Positions 45,768-55,424 are shown, numbered from the stretch's first letter. The stretch is 64,000 nt of DNA from Sphingopyxis sp. JAI108 (GCF_013410105.1 NZ_JACCCJ010000001.1:1488001-1552000), one strand, 5' to 3'. Made by a program: numbers and translations. Notes: generated by a model from the letters alone, not told the origin.

Positions 45768-46841
45768 CTATCCGTGTGCGGCCGCACCCGCCGTGCGAAG
45801 GGTCGCCGGCAACTGGTTCGCCAGATGGTCGGGCAGCAGGCCGACAACCACCGCGCGCGCGTTCTGCCAGAAGGCCGAAAGCAGCAGCAGCGCCGACCCG
45901 ATCACGAATGCCGTCAGCGCGACATTCAGCTCGACCGCGCCAAAGGTGCGGAACAGCTCGGTCAGCGCGAAGAGCACATAGGCGAGGGCGGAGACGAGCA
46001 GCGCGCGGCGGTCGATCGCCAGCGCGATCAGGCCGAAGAGAATATAGACGCCGATCACCAGAACCGCTGCACCGCTGCCGATATTGCCCCCGTCGGTAAC
46101 GCCGAGCAGATGGAAGATCGGGTGCGCGATCATCGGCGCCGCGAGCAGGTGGAGCCAGAAGGCGACGTCGCTGCGGCGCGTCTGGCGCACGCGGTCGCTG
46201 CGGTCCCACCACATGGCGAGCGTGAAGACGCCGATCCCGGCGATCAGCACCAGCACCATCGGCAGCGTGCCGTCGGGGCTGGGCATTCCGGTGATCGCGA
46301 GCACGAGCGCCACCGCGGTCGCGGCGAGCGCGGCGGTCCCGGCGGCGACGGTGATCGGCACCATGAAGCGCTTCCAGTGCGCCCAGGCCGCTCCGGCGGT
46401 GACCATCGCCATCGCGCCGATCAGGATCGCGCCGACGGTTTCGCTGGGACTGTGCCCGAAAATATCCTCGCCATGACGGACGAGGAAGCCCACCATCGTC
46501 GCGAAGACACCGCCGGCAAAGGCGAGGACGAGAACGATGCTGGGGAGTGCCATGCGGCGTTTGCGGGTGAAATATTCGGCGAGGAACCACGCTGACGCGG
46601 CGACGAAGGCGCCACCGAGCGCAGTATGGATCGACGCGCCGATCCAGCCCACCGCGACGAGCAGGATGACAGCCGCGATGCTGACGAAAATATCGTTGAA
46701 GCCGGTGATGAGGCGGAATGATTCCTCATCCGCTCCGGGGGCGGCGCGCACCGATGCGATATGCGAGCGGAATGCCAATGCGGCCTCCGGCGTCAATACC
46801 TTTGCATCGACCGCAGCTTGCAGGTCGCTTTCACTATACAT
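45768..46841 (-). CDS. Multi-span membrane protein of unknown family
   Basis: 357 residues. A short soluble N-terminus (MYSESDLQAAVDAKVLTPEA) precedes about ten membrane helices, among them FVSIAAVILLVAVGWIGASI and LVLVLAFAGGVFATMVGFLV. The soluble opening recalls DUF2157-type proteins, but no confident family assignment is made. Conserved-looking polar loops (EYFTRKRRMALPS and DRSDRVRQTRRSD) face the cytosol. Single gene with its own terminator. Confidence 0.7.
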   Translation of the reverse strand: MYSESDLQAAVDAKVLTPEAALAFRSHIASVRAAPGADEESFRLITGFNDIFVSIAAVILLVAVGWIGASIHTALGGAFVAASAWFLAEYFTRKRRMALPSIVLVLAFAGGVFATMVGFLVRHGEDIFGHSPSETVGAILIGAMAMVTAGAAWAHWKRFMVPITVAAGTAALAATAVALVLAITGMPSPDGTLPMVLVLIAGIGVFTLAMWWDRSDRVRQTRRSDVAFWLHLLAAPMIAHPIFHLLGVTDGGNIGSGAAVLVIGVYILFGLIALAIDRRALLVSALAYVLFALTELFRTFGAVELNVALTAFVIGSALLLLSAFWQNARAVVVGLLPDHLANQLPATLRTAGAAAHG

Positions 46842-46918
46842 CGGGGTCGTCCTTCTGTCCGATCCCCTTGCCCCAAGGCGCTTCTAGCAGAACTGTATTA
46901 GTGTCGCAACACAATAAA

Positions 46919-47572
46919 TCAGGCAAAGATCTGCGCCGAGGTCAGCCGCTCTTTCTGCGCGGCGGTAATCCGCTTCACCAGCAGATAGGCAAGCGGGTAA
47001 AGGACGAGGCCGGTGGCGGTGGAAGCTGCATCGATTTCCAGCGCCGTCCGGACCTCTTCGGGCGTGTCGGCACGCAGGCTCAACCGGAAGGAAATGTTGC
47101 CGGCGATGCTCATGACCAGCCAGGCGGCCCACCACGCGCGGAGCAGCCAGTTGCCTTCGTCGATGGAATTGGCGTCGCGGCCATGGCTGGCGTTGTAGAT
47201 CTGCCGCATCGCGCCATAGGGTTTGAACAGGTTGGCGATCGGTACGAACAGCCATCCCACCGCCCAGCCCGGGCTATAATCGAAGCCCACGGTTTGGGCG
47301 GCGACGATGTTCGCTGCGGCGCGGTAAATCCACAGGCTGAAGACGACATAGGTCGCGATCAGCAACAGCATGTAGCTGAGGATGACCAGGCCATAAAGCA
47401 TCTCGGCCTGTGTCAGTTGTTCGCTTTCGAGGCTTATGATGCCATTGCGTTCGGCGATCTGGCCGGCGAGCGTCGCAACGCTCACCAACAGTCCGCCGAT
47501 CAGCATCACCTCGACGATCCTCGCCCGCCGCTGAAGCAGGTCGATCCCGTCACCGAGGCTCATCTCCGCCAT
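46919..47572 (-). CDS. DUF4328 membrane protein
   Basis: 217 residues, four to five spans. The motif SPGWAVGWLFVPIANLFKPYGAMRQI (split: PGWAVGWLFVPIANL and FKPYGAMRQIY) is the hallmark of DUF4328, a family of unknown function common in actinobacteria and found in sphingomonads. Starts at ATG 47572. Separate from the gene at 45768 by 77 nt, same direction. Confidence 0.85.
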   Translation of the reverse strand: MAEMSLGDGIDLLQRRARIVEVMLIGGLLVSVATLAGQIAERNGIISLESEQLTQAEMLYGLVILSYMLLLIATYVVFSLWIYRAAANIVAAQTVGFDYSPGWAVGWLFVPIANLFKPYGAMRQIYNASHGRDANSIDEGNWLLRAWWAAWLVMSIAGNISFRLSLRADTPEEVRTALEIDAASTATGLVLYPLAYLLVKRITAAQKERLTSAQIFA

Positions 47573-47633
47573 ATATCAATCCCCCGCACGGGACGCGCCG
47601 CTCCGGCGCCCCATGCGGAAAGACGTATAAGCG

Positions 47634-48536
47634 TCAGCCCAGCGCCATCAATGCCTTCATGACATTCATCGACTGCTCGCTGCCCGATTGCGGGACGGTT
47701 TCGCCATTGCGGTCGATGATCTTCTCCCACGCCGCGGCGACGCCTTCGGGCGTGCGTTCGCCTTCGGGCAGCGCGACGCCGGGGGTCATGGTGACATAGG
47801 CGGCGTGGAACGCGCCCGCGCCCGCGCCGACGATCATGTTGGTCGGCGCATCCTCGCTGACGAGATAAAGCGCGGCCGGGACGACGTTCTCGGGCGTGAA
47901 TTTCTCGAACAGTTCGGCAGGGAAGATGTCCTCGGTCATCCGCGTGCCCGCGACCGGCGCGATCGTGTTGCAGCGGATATTATATTTCGCGCCTTCGAGG
48001 TGGAGCGTCTTGGTCAGCCCCGCGAGGCCCAGCTTCGCCGCGCCGTAATTGGCCTGGCCGAAATTGCCGTAAAGGCCCGTCGACGAAGCGGTCATCAGGA
48101 TGCGGCCATAGGCCTGCTCGCGCATCGTTTCCCAGCACGCCTTGGTGACATTGGCGCTGCCCGACACATGAACCTTCAGCACCAGGTCGAAATCGGCGGG
48201 CTCCATCTTGGCGAAGCTCTTGTCGCGCAGGATGCCGGCGTTGTTGATCAGGACATGGACGCCGCCCCATTCTTCCTTCGCGCGTGCGACCATCTCGACC
48301 ATCTGCTCATATTCGGTGACGCTGCCGCCGTTCGAGATCGCGGTGCCGCCCTCGCTACGGATTTCCTCGACGACCTGAAGCGCGGCATCCGAATGACCCG
48401 TCCCGTCGCGCGAACCGCCGAGATCGTTGACCACCACTTTCGCGCCGCGCCGCGCAAGTTCCAGCGCATAGGCGCGGCCCAGGCCGCCGCCGGCGCCTGT
48501 GACAATGGCAACGCGGCCGTCAAATTTGATCGTCAT
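47634..48536 (-). CDS. Short-chain dehydrogenase, (3R)-hydroxyacyl-CoA dehydrogenase-like
   Basis: 300 residues. Rossmann motif TGAGGGLGRAYALELARRG, NNAG in VLINNAGILRDKS, Ser in MTASSTGLYG and the YGAAK active-site Tyr/Lys. The N-terminus and VVNDLGGSRDG resemble the dehydrogenase part of peroxisomal multifunctional enzyme 2, so a beta-oxidation role is likely; the C-terminal tail after about 250 is family-specific. Confidence 0.88.
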   Translation of the reverse strand: MTIKFDGRVAIVTGAGGGLGRAYALELARRGAKVVVNDLGGSRDGTGHSDAALQVVEEIRSEGGTAISNGGSVTEYEQMVEMVARAKEEWGGVHVLINNAGILRDKSFAKMEPADFDLVLKVHVSGSANVTKACWETMREQAYGRILMTASSTGLYGNFGQANYGAAKLGLAGLTKTLHLEGAKYNIRCNTIAPVAGTRMTEDIFPAELFEKFTPENVVPAALYLVSEDAPTNMIVGAGAGAFHAAYVTMTPGVALPEGERTPEGVAAAWEKIIDRNGETVPQSGSEQSMNVMKALMALG

Positions 48537-48652
48537 GATGGTCTCCCGGAATAGGCTGAAAAGTTGCCAATAAAAACGCGACCGTCCTTAGCTGTTCATC
48601 ACGGACAGGCAAGGGGGATGCGCGCCACGGAAAAACATCGTTTGCAACCAAA

Positions 48653-48692
48653 TTGTCATGTCAGTGACGCTGGATTGTCATATATCAGCAAT
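48653..48692 (+). promoter_or_regulatory. Tandem PhoB boxes before the porin gene
   Basis: Four half-sites at exact 11-bp steps: TTGTCAT (48653), GTGACGC (48664), TTGTCAT (48675) and CAGCAAT (48686), matching the PhoB pattern of 7-bp repeats with 4-bp AT-rich gaps, two strong and two weak. An AATAAT -10-like run follows. 46 nt before the porin ATG. The first and third half-sites are identical. Confidence 0.7.
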
Positions 48693-48738
48693 AATAGCGC
48701 CATCGGACAGTCACCTTTTCGCAATGGAGCTTTCGTTC

Positions 48739-50088
48739 ATGCGCCACGCCCTTGTCGCCGCCCTGTTGGCGACGTCGATGTTCAGCCTGCCGGCGACGGC
48801 GCATGCCCAGGCGATGAGCGCCGAGGAGGCGGCCGCGTTGCGCGCCGAGCTGGCGGCGCTTCGCGCCAAGGTCGAAACGCTCGAAACGCGCCTCGACCAG
48901 ACATCGCCTCCGCCCGTCGCGACATCGGCTCCGGCACCGGCTTCGACGCCCGCCCCCCAAGCTTCGGCGACGCAGATCAAATGGAAGGGCGCGCCCGAGA
49001 TCAAGACCGCCGACGGCTGGAGCTTCAAGCCGCGCGGGCGGGTCCAGGTCGATGCCGTGCACGTCGGCGCACCGGGCGCGATCGCCGACCCCGCGCTCGG
49101 CTTTTCCAGCGAATTGCGCCGCATCCGCATGGGCTTCGGCGGGACGATCCCCGGCGGCTTCGGTTATAAGGTCGAGGCCGATTTCGCCGAAAGCGATGTC
49201 GTGCTGCTCGACGCGTTCATGACTTATCAGGACGGGCCGCTGAAGCTGACCGTGGGGCAGCACAACACCTTCCAGGGGCTCGAGGAATTGTCGAGCAGCA
49301 ACGACACCAGCTTCATCGAGCGCGCCGCCTTTACCGACGCCTTCAACTTCATCCGGCGTGCGGGTGTTTCGGCCGAATATTCGACCGGCGCGCTGCTGTT
49401 GCAGGGCGGCGTCTTCACCGACAATTTCACCGCGCTCGATAGCGGGAACGACGGCTACAGCTTCGACGGCCGCGTCGTCTACGCGCCCAAGGCGGGCAAG
49501 ACCCAGCTGCACTTCGGCGGCTCGGCGCACTGGCGCAAGCTCGGCGATACCGTGCCCACGGTGCGTTACCGCCAGCGGCCGCTGGTCCACAGCGCCGACA
49601 TTCGCTTCATCGCTACCCCCAATATGGACGCCGAGGCGGAAACCGGCTTCGGCGCCGAGGCGGCGTTCATCCGCGGGCGCCTGCACGGCGCGGCGGAAGC
49701 CTTCTGGCAGTCGGTCGATCGTCCGGGCCTGGCAGATCCGCAATTCTTCGGCGGTTCGGTGGAGGCCGGGCTGTTCCTGACCGACGACACGCGCGCCTAC
49801 AAGGACGGCATGTTCAAGGAAATCCACGTCAAGAACCCGGTCAGCGACGGCGGGATGGGTGCGTGGCAGATCAACCTGCGCTACGACCATCTCGACCTCA
49901 ACGACGCGGGTATCGTCGGCGGGCAGCAGGACGGCTATATGGCGTCGCTGATCTGGACGCCGATCGATTATGTGCGTTTCATGGTCAATTATGCACGGCT
50001 GCAATATCACGATGCGGTCATCCCCGCCGGCGGCGACCGCGATTATGGCGTCGACAGCGTCGGCGCGCGCGCGCAGATCGTGTTCTGA
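48739..50088 (+). CDS. Phosphate-selective porin, OprO/OprP family
   Basis: 449 residues. Signal peptide (LVAALLATSMFSLPATAHAQ), a short coiled-coil (EEAAALRAELAALRAKVETL), a Pro/Ala linker, then a beta-barrel of the OprP family (RRIRMGFGGTIPGGFGYKVE; terminal Phe). Starts at ATG 48739, 9 nt after GGAG; an upstream in-frame ATG (48724) is less likely. Phosphate or polyphosphate uptake across the outer membrane, under PhoB as the boxes upstream suggest. Confidence 0.9.
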   Translation: MRHALVAALLATSMFSLPATAHAQAMSAEEAAALRAELAALRAKVETLETRLDQTSPPPVATSAPAPASTPAPQASATQIKWKGAPEIKTADGWSFKPRGRVQVDAVHVGAPGAIADPALGFSSELRRIRMGFGGTIPGGFGYKVEADFAESDVVLLDAFMTYQDGPLKLTVGQHNTFQGLEELSSSNDTSFIERAAFTDAFNFIRRAGVSAEYSTGALLLQGGVFTDNFTALDSGNDGYSFDGRVVYAPKAGKTQLHFGGSAHWRKLGDTVPTVRYRQRPLVHSADIRFIATPNMDAEAETGFGAEAAFIRGRLHGAAEAFWQSVDRPGLADPQFFGGSVEAGLFLTDDTRAYKDGMFKEIHVKNPVSDGGMGAWQINLRYDHLDLNDAGIVGGQQDGYMASLIWTPIDYVRFMVNYARLQYHDAVIPAGGDRDYGVDSVGARAQIVF

Positions 50089-50383
50089 AGAGGTCGGTTT
50101 GGGGTGGAAGCGGACGGTCGCTCACCCCACTTCGTCATCCCGGACTTGATCCGGGATCCACGGCGGCGCTGAAGTCATGGACCCCGGATCAAGTCCGGGG
50201 TGACGCGGAAGGCAATATCCTCCCTGTCGTGCAGCGATGGGAAGGGGAGTGGTGGAGGGGCAGCGACGTCGCGCCATCAGCCGCCTCCGTCAGCGCTTCG
50301 CGCTGCCACCTCCCCATGGCTTCGCCACCGGGAGGATCAATGTCGGCAATCGGTCGAAACCGCCCATACCGATCGCCCGCAGC
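50089..50383. other. Intergenic region with hairpin repeats
   Basis: No gene. Holds the conserved leader GGGGTGGAAGCGGACGGTCG (50101-50120), the family B repeat at 50133-50205, and a further imperfect hairpin at about 50236-50338 (GGAGTGGTGGAGGGG arm and CCACCTCCCC arm). It separates the convergent porin and phoB genes. Confidence 0.75.
50133..50205. repeat. Family B palindromic repeat, copy 2
   Basis: 73 bp. Begins CGTCATCCCGGACTTGAT and ends with its near-complement; the centre differs from copy 1 while the arms are conserved, as expected of a hairpin-forming unit. Confidence 0.88.
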
Positions 50384-51082
50384 TTAAACGCTCTTCCCCG
50401 CATCCAGCGCGTAACCCGCCGAGCGCACGGTACGAATGATATCGCTGGTGCCGGGCAGGTTGATCGCCTTGCGCAAACGCCGGATATGGACGTCGACCGT
50501 GCGCAGTTCGATGTCGCTGTCCTGCCCCCACACGCTGTCGAGCAATTGCCCGCGCGAAAAGACGCGGCCCGGATGCTCCATGAAATGGCGCAGCAGGCGG
50601 AACTCGGTCGGCCCCATCGCGACGATCTGCCCCGCGCGCACCACCTTGTGCGCGACAGAGTCGAGTTCGATGTCGGCATAGGTCAGCATCTCGCCCGCGA
50701 GCGCGGGGCGCAGGCGGCGGAGCACCGCCGACACGCGTGCGACCAGTTCGCGCGGGCTGAACGGCTTGGTGACATAATCGTCGGCGCCGGTCTCGAGCCC
50801 GCGAATGCGATCCTCTTCCTCGCCGCGCGCGGTGAGCATGATGATCGGGACGTTCGCCGATTTCGGGTTGCGGCGCAGGCGCCGGCAAACCTCGATGCCG
50901 GGCAGGCTTTCGATCATCCAGTCGAGCAAGACGATGTCGGGCACGCGTTCCTCGACCAGGACGAGCGCCTGTTCGCCGTCGGGCGTCTGCCGGACCGAAA
51001 AACCTTCGCGTGCGAAATGCCAGACGATGAGCTCGGCGATTGCCTCGTCATCCTCGATGAGCAGCAGGTCGGGCTGCGGCAT
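50384..51082 (-). CDS. phoB: Phosphate regulon response regulator PhoB
   Basis: 232 residues. Receiver (IEDDEA, Asp in IVLLDWMIESLPGIE, Lys in YVTKPF) and winged helix (MGPTEFRLLRHFMEHPGRVF, TVDVHIRRLRKAIN). The LLDWM and AINxPGxxDIIRTVRSAGYAL segments are typical of PhoB. Last gene of the leftward pst operon, sharing one base with phoU. PhoR is not adjacent. Confidence 0.95.
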   Translation of the reverse strand: MPQPDLLLIEDDEAIAELIVWHFAREGFSVRQTPDGEQALVLVEERVPDIVLLDWMIESLPGIEVCRRLRRNPKSANVPIIMLTARGEEEDRIRGLETGADDYVTKPFSPRELVARVSAVLRRLRPALAGEMLTYADIELDSVAHKVVRAGQIVAMGPTEFRLLRHFMEHPGRVFSRGQLLDSVWGQDSDIELRTVDVHIRRLRKAINLPGTSDIIRTVRSAGYALDAGKSV

Positions 51083-51807
51083 CAGCCTTGCTCCTGCTCC
51101 GCGGCGCCATCTTCGGGCTGTTCGCCGCGCTCGCGTTCCTCCATCCGCTCGCCGGTCACGACATAATAGACCATCTCGGCGATGTTCGTCGCATGGTCGC
51201 CCATGCGCTCGAGGTTCTTGGCGACGAACAGCAGGTGCGCGCTTTCCGAAATATATTTCGGATTTTCCATCATGAAGGTGACGAGCGTGCGAAAGATGCT
51301 GTTGTAGAAATCGTCGACATTCTTGTCGCGGACGGTCACGCGGATCGCCAGCTCGGCGTCGCGCGCCGCGAAGCTGTCGAGCGCGTCGTGGATCAGTTCG
51401 GCGACGATGTTCGACATCGACATCAGCAGCGGGATCGCCTCGATCGCCCGCGTCTGGTCCATCAGCGCGACGCGCTTGGCAATGTTCTTGCCATAGTCGC
51501 CGATCCGTTCGACCACCGACACGATTTTCAGTGCCGCGATCATTTCGCGCAGGTCATCGGCCATCGGCGCGCGCAGCGCGATCGTCTGCACCGCCAGCTG
51601 TTCGACCTCGGCCTCCAGCGCGTCGATCTTCTTGTCGTCGCGCACCACCTGGGCAGCGAGGTCGAGGTCGCCCTTGTGGAGCGCCGCCATCGCCTGCAGC
51701 AGCGCCTGTTCGGCACGGCCGCCCATTTCGCTGATCAGCCCGCGCAGGCGGTTGAGGTCTTCGTCGAAGGCTTTGACCGTATGATCGTTCGTTAGTGCCA
51801 TCTTCAC
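51082..51807 (-). CDS. phoU: Phosphate signalling protein PhoU
   Basis: 241 residues in two repeated three-helix bundles, each with a metal-binding E/D-x3-D-like segment (VERIGDYGKNIAKR and LERMGDHATNIAE). Links Pst transport to PhoR/PhoB, holding the regulon off when phosphate is plentiful. 19 nt after pstB. Confidence 0.96.
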   Translation of the reverse strand: MKMALTNDHTVKAFDEDLNRLRGLISEMGGRAEQALLQAMAALHKGDLDLAAQVVRDDKKIDALEAEVEQLAVQTIALRAPMADDLREMIAALKIVSVVERIGDYGKNIAKRVALMDQTRAIEAIPLLMSMSNIVAELIHDALDSFAARDAELAIRVTVRDKNVDDFYNSIFRTLVTFMMENPKYISESAHLLFVAKNLERMGDHATNIAEMVYYVVTGERMEERERGEQPEDGAAEQEQG

Positions 51808-51826
51808 TGTCCTGTTGCGCTACGGA

Positions 51827-52609
51827 TCAACCGTAACGGCCGGTGATATAGTCCTTGGTGCGTTCCTGCTTCGGGTTGGTGAAGATGTCGGTGGTCTTGC
51901 CATATTCGACCAACGTCCCGAGGTGGAAAAAGGCGGTGCGCTGCGACACGCGGGCCGCCTGCTGCATGTTGTGCGTCACGATCACGATAGCATATTTGCC
52001 GCGCAGTTCGTGGATCAGCTCCTCGATCTTTGCCGTCGCGATCGGGTCGAGCGCCGAGCAGGGCTCGTCCATCAGGATGACTTCGGGATCGACCGCGATC
52101 GCGCGCGCGATGCACAGGCGCTGCTGCTGGCCGCCCGACAAGGCGGTGCCGCTTTCCTGGAGGCGATCCTTGACCTCGTCCCACAGGCCGGCGCGCACCA
52201 GCGCGCGTTCGACGATGACATCGAGGTCGGCTTTCGACGGCGCAAGGCCATGGATGCGCGGGCCGTAACCGACATTGTCATAGATCGACTTGGGGAAGGG
52301 GTTCGGTTTCTGGAACACCATGCCGACGCGCGCGCGCAGCTGGACGACGTCCATCGACGGCGCATAGATATCCTCGCCGTCGAGTTCGATCCGGCCGGTC
52401 ACCTTCGCGCTCGCAACCGTGTCGTTCATGCGGTTCAGCGACCGCAGGAAGGTAGATTTGCCGCAGCCCGAGGGGCCGATGAAGGCGGTGACGAGGTCGG
52501 TGCCGACGTCGATCGACACGTCGTTGATCGCCTGTTTCTCGCCATAGAAGACGTTGACGCCGTGCGCCTTCATCTTCGGGTCGGTAATGGTCAGGTCTTC
52601 TTGGGTCAT
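51827..52609 (-). CDS. pstB: Phosphate ABC transporter ATPase
   Basis: 260 residues. Walker [12 protein letters not shown]-loop FQKPNPFP, signature [13 protein letters not shown], Walker [14 protein letters not shown], switch His in [10 protein letters not shown]. Powers phosphate import by PstC/PstA. Of two in-frame ATGs, 52609 has the better Shine-Dalgarno spacing; 52615 adds two residues. Confidence 0.97.
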   Translation of the reverse strand: MTQEDLTITDPKMKAHGVNVFYGEKQAINDVSIDVGTDLVTAFIGPSGCGKSTFLRSLNRMNDTVASAKVTGRIELDGEDIYAPSMDVVQLRARVGMVFQKPNPFPKSIYDNVGYGPRIHGLAPSKADLDVIVERALVRAGLWDEVKDRLQESGTALSGGQQQRLCIARAIAVDPEVILMDEPCSALDPIATAKIEELIHELRGKYAIVIVTHNMQQAARVSQRTAFFHLGTLVEYGKTTDIFTNPKQERTKDYITGRYG

Positions 52610-52626
52610 GATCATGCCTGTCAGCT

Positions 52627-53883
52627 TCACCAGCGTTTTTCGAATTTGTTGCGAAGATAGATCGCAAAGGCGTTCATCGACAGCAGCACGATAAGCAGCA
52701 CGATGATCGCGGCGGAGGTTTTCTCGACAAAGCCCCGGTCGACTTCGTCCGACCAGAGGAAGATCTGCATCGGCAGCACGGTCGAGGGCGAACAGATGCC
52801 GCCCGGAACGTCGCCGATAAAGGCGCGCATCCCGACGAGGAGCAGCGGCGCGGTCTCGCCCAGCGCGCGCGCCATGCCGATGATCGTGCCGGTCAGAATG
52901 CCGGGCAACGCGAGCGGCAGGACATGGTGGAACACCACCTGCACGGGGCTGGCGCCGACGCCCAGCGCGGCGTCGCGGATCGACGGCGGCACCGACTTGA
53001 TCGCGTTGCGGCTGGCGATCACGATCACCGGCATCGTCATCAGCGCGAGCGTCAGCCCGCCGACGAGCGGGCTCGCCTGGCAAAGCCCGAACCAGTTGAT
53101 GAACACCGCGAGCGCGAGCAGGCCGAAGATGATCGAGGGCACCGCGGCCAGATTGTTGATCGACACTTCGATCAGGTCGGTCCAGCGGTTCTTCGGCGCA
53201 TATTCTTCGAGATACAGCGCCGCGAGCACCCCCGTGGGAAAGGCGATCAGGAAGGCGATGAAGATCGTCAGCACCGACCCCTTGAGCGCGCCCCATATGC
53301 CCGCGACCGCGGGGTCGGTGGCGTCGGCGTTCTTGAAGAAGGGCCAGTGGATGCCGGTCCCCAGCTTGCCGTCACGCTCCAGCGCATCGACCCGCGCGCC
53401 CAGTTCGCCGCGCGCGCCGTCTTTCGCCATGATGTCGACCGCCGAAGACGCGGGCAGTTCGAACACCGTCTTGCCGTTCAGGAGTTCGGGGTCGGCCTTG
53501 ATCTCGCTGCGCACTTCCTTCCACGCATTCTCCGAAATCAGCTCGGCCCCGCCGTCGCCCAGCGCCTCGTCGGCGGCAAAGGCGACGATGTCGGCCAGCC
53601 CCGCATTCGCGATCACCTGATCGGCGTCGGCATCGCCAAGCCGCGACGTGTCGACGGTCAGCGGCGTCGCCTTGAAATCGATCGGCACTGCGACATGCGT
53701 ATAGGTAAAGCCGCGCGCGCCATTGCCGACCATCACGAACAGCAGGAAGGCGAGGAAGGCGCCCGAGAGCAGCACCGCTCCCAGCCCCATCAGCTTGAAG
53801 CGGCGTTCGGCGGCGTAGCGGCCCGCGATGCGCTTTTGCATCACGGTGCCTTTCCAGTCGGTGGGGGCGGTTTCCCTATTCAT
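52627..53883 (-). CDS. pstA: Phosphate ABC transporter permease
   Basis: 418 residues, longer than typical PstA because of an N-terminal extension and a periplasmic insert of about 150 residues after the first span. The permease core ([20 protein letters not shown], and the EAA-like loop [20 protein letters not shown]) is intact. Overlaps pstC by 8 nt. Confidence 0.93.
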   Translation of the reverse strand: MNRETAPTDWKGTVMQKRIAGRYAAERRFKLMGLGAVLLSGAFLAFLLFVMVGNGARGFTYTHVAVPIDFKATPLTVDTSRLGDADADQVIANAGLADIVAFAADEALGDGGAELISENAWKEVRSEIKADPELLNGKTVFELPASSAVDIMAKDGARGELGARVDALERDGKLGTGIHWPFFKNADATDPAVAGIWGALKGSVLTIFIAFLIAFPTGVLAALYLEEYAPKNRWTDLIEVSINNLAAVPSIIFGLLALAVFINWFGLCQASPLVGGLTLALMTMPVIVIASRNAIKSVPPSIRDAALGVGASPVQVVFHHVLPLALPGILTGTIIGMARALGETAPLLLVGMRAFIGDVPGGICSPSTVLPMQIFLWSDEVDRGFVEKTSAAIIVLLIVLLSMNAFAIYLRNKFEKRW

Positions 53884-55252
53884 AAGCTTCGCGATACTTT
53901 TTGACGATGCGCAGGGCGACGATGTTGAGCAGCAGCGTCACGACGAACAGCACGAGCCCCAGCGCGAAGGCGGCGAGCGTCTTGGCGCTGTCGAACTCCT
54001 GATCGCCGGTCAGCAATTTCACGATCTGCGCGGTCACCGTGGTGACGCTGGCGAAGGGGTTGGCGGTCATGTTGGCGGAGAGGCCCGCCGCCATCACCAC
54101 GATCATCGTCTCGCCGATCGCGCGGCTGACCGCGAGCAGGATGCCGCCCATCACGCCCGGCAGCGCGGCGGGGATCAGCACCTGGCGGATCGTCTCGTTC
54201 GGCGTCGCGCCCAGTGCGAGGCTGCCGTCGCGCATCGCCTGCGGCACCGCGTTGATGCTGTCGTCGGCCATCGAGGAGACGAAGGGGATGATCATCACCC
54301 CCATCACGATACCCGCAGCCAGCGCGCTTTCGGTCGAGGCGTTGGGGATGCCGATCATCACCGCGAAATTGCGCAAGGCCGGAGCAACAGTCAGCGCGGC
54401 GAAATAGCCGTAAACGACGGTGGGCACGCCCGCGAGGATCTCGAGGATCGGCTTCACCCACTGGCGCACCCGCGGGGCGGCATATTGGGTGAGGTAGACC
54501 GCGGTCATCATCCCGATCGGGATCGCGACGATCATCGCGATGATCGCACCGATCAGCACCGTGCCCCAGAACAGCGGGATGCCGCCGAACGTATCGGGCT
54601 GCGGCGCCCCGCTCTGCGGCGCCCAGGTCGTCCCGAACAAGAGTTCGGCGGGCGAGACGAGCCGGAAGAAGCGGATCGATTCAAACAGCAGCGACAGCAC
54701 GATGCCGAATGTCGTCAGGATCGCGACGAGCGACGCGAGCAGCAGGAACGCCATCACGATCCGCTCGACCCGCGTTCGCGCGCGGAAATCGGGGCGGATG
54801 CGCGTGAAGGCGTAGAGCCCGCCCGCGAGCGCCAGCGCCAGCATCGCGGCGATGCCGATCCACGCATATTTGTGGCTCGCGTCGGCATAGGGCTTCACCA
54901 GCGGCGCCGCGGCGGGCAGCCGCACCGCATCCTGCCGCCCCTGCGCGACCGAACGGGCATCCGACAGGATCGCGCCGCGCTCGAAGCCAAAGCTCGGCAG
55001 GCTCTGCGCCGCCTCGCTCGTCAGCACCTGGTCGGTGATCAGCGCGGGCGAGACCGACGACCAGACGGCGAGGAACAGTGCGGCGGGCGCGAACAGCCAC
55101 AGCGCGACATACCAGCCATGATATTGCGGACGCGAATGGAGCTTGGTGCCCGCGCGGCTCGCCAGCAGGTTCGACCGCTGGCGACCGGCCAGCCAGCCGA
55201 TCAGCGCGAGGCCCGCGATCAAAAGCAAAAGGGCGGCGGCGTTAAAGGTCAC
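53876..55252 (-). CDS. pstC: Phosphate ABC transporter permease
   Basis: 458 residues with an N-terminal domain of three extra spans and a periplasmic region before the core, as in many alphaproteobacteria. EAA loop AMRDGSLALGATPNETIRQV. Forms the channel with PstA. Its start is 172 nt after pstS; that gap holds a terminator and a repeat. Confidence 0.94.
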   Translation of the reverse strand: MTFNAAALLLLIAGLALIGWLAGRQRSNLLASRAGTKLHSRPQYHGWYVALWLFAPAALFLAVWSSVSPALITDQVLTSEAAQSLPSFGFERGAILSDARSVAQGRQDAVRLPAAAPLVKPYADASHKYAWIGIAAMLALALAGGLYAFTRIRPDFRARTRVERIVMAFLLLASLVAILTTFGIVLSLLFESIRFFRLVSPAELLFGTTWAPQSGAPQPDTFGGIPLFWGTVLIGAIIAMIVAIPIGMMTAVYLTQYAAPRVRQWVKPILEILAGVPTVVYGYFAALTVAPALRNFAVMIGIPNASTESALAAGIVMGVMIIPFVSSMADDSINAVPQAMRDGSLALGATPNETIRQVLIPAALPGVMGGILLAVSRAIGETMIVVMAAGLSANMTANPFASVTTVTAQIVKLLTGDQEFDSAKTLAAFALGLVLFVVTLLLNIVALRIVKKYREAYE

Positions 55253-55274
55253 ATGGTCCTCGTCAAACCATCCC

Positions 55275-55368
55275 CGTCATTGCGAGGAGCGAAGCGACGA
55301 AGCAATCTCCAGCTATCGAAATGGCTGGACGCTTGCTGGAGATTGCTTCGCTTCGCTCGCAATGACGA
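55275..55368. repeat. Family A palindromic repeat, copy 3
   Basis: 94 bp with perfect 12-bp ends CGTCATTGCGAG and CTCGCAATGACG, plus inner AGCAATCTCCAG / CTGGAGATTGCT arms. Inside the pst operon between pstS and pstC. Confidence 0.92.
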
Positions 55369-55369
55369 T

Positions 55370-55411
55370 AAAAAAGACGGTGGCCGGACGGGCGAACCCG
55401 CCGCAGCCACC
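55370..55411 (-). terminator. Attenuator/terminator between pstS and pstC
   Basis: Stem GGTGGC... (55379-55411, closing with GCCACC) with inner GCGGG/CCCG pairs, then read leftward a run of six T (55375-55370). 14 nt after the pstS stop. Likely makes pstS mRNA more abundant than the transporter genes. Confidence 0.8.
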
Positions 55412-55424
55412 AGCGGGAGGAAAC

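Noticed and set aside
52616-53296. Long extension of pstB into pstA
   Set aside because: It is pstA read in another frame; PstB begins near 52609.
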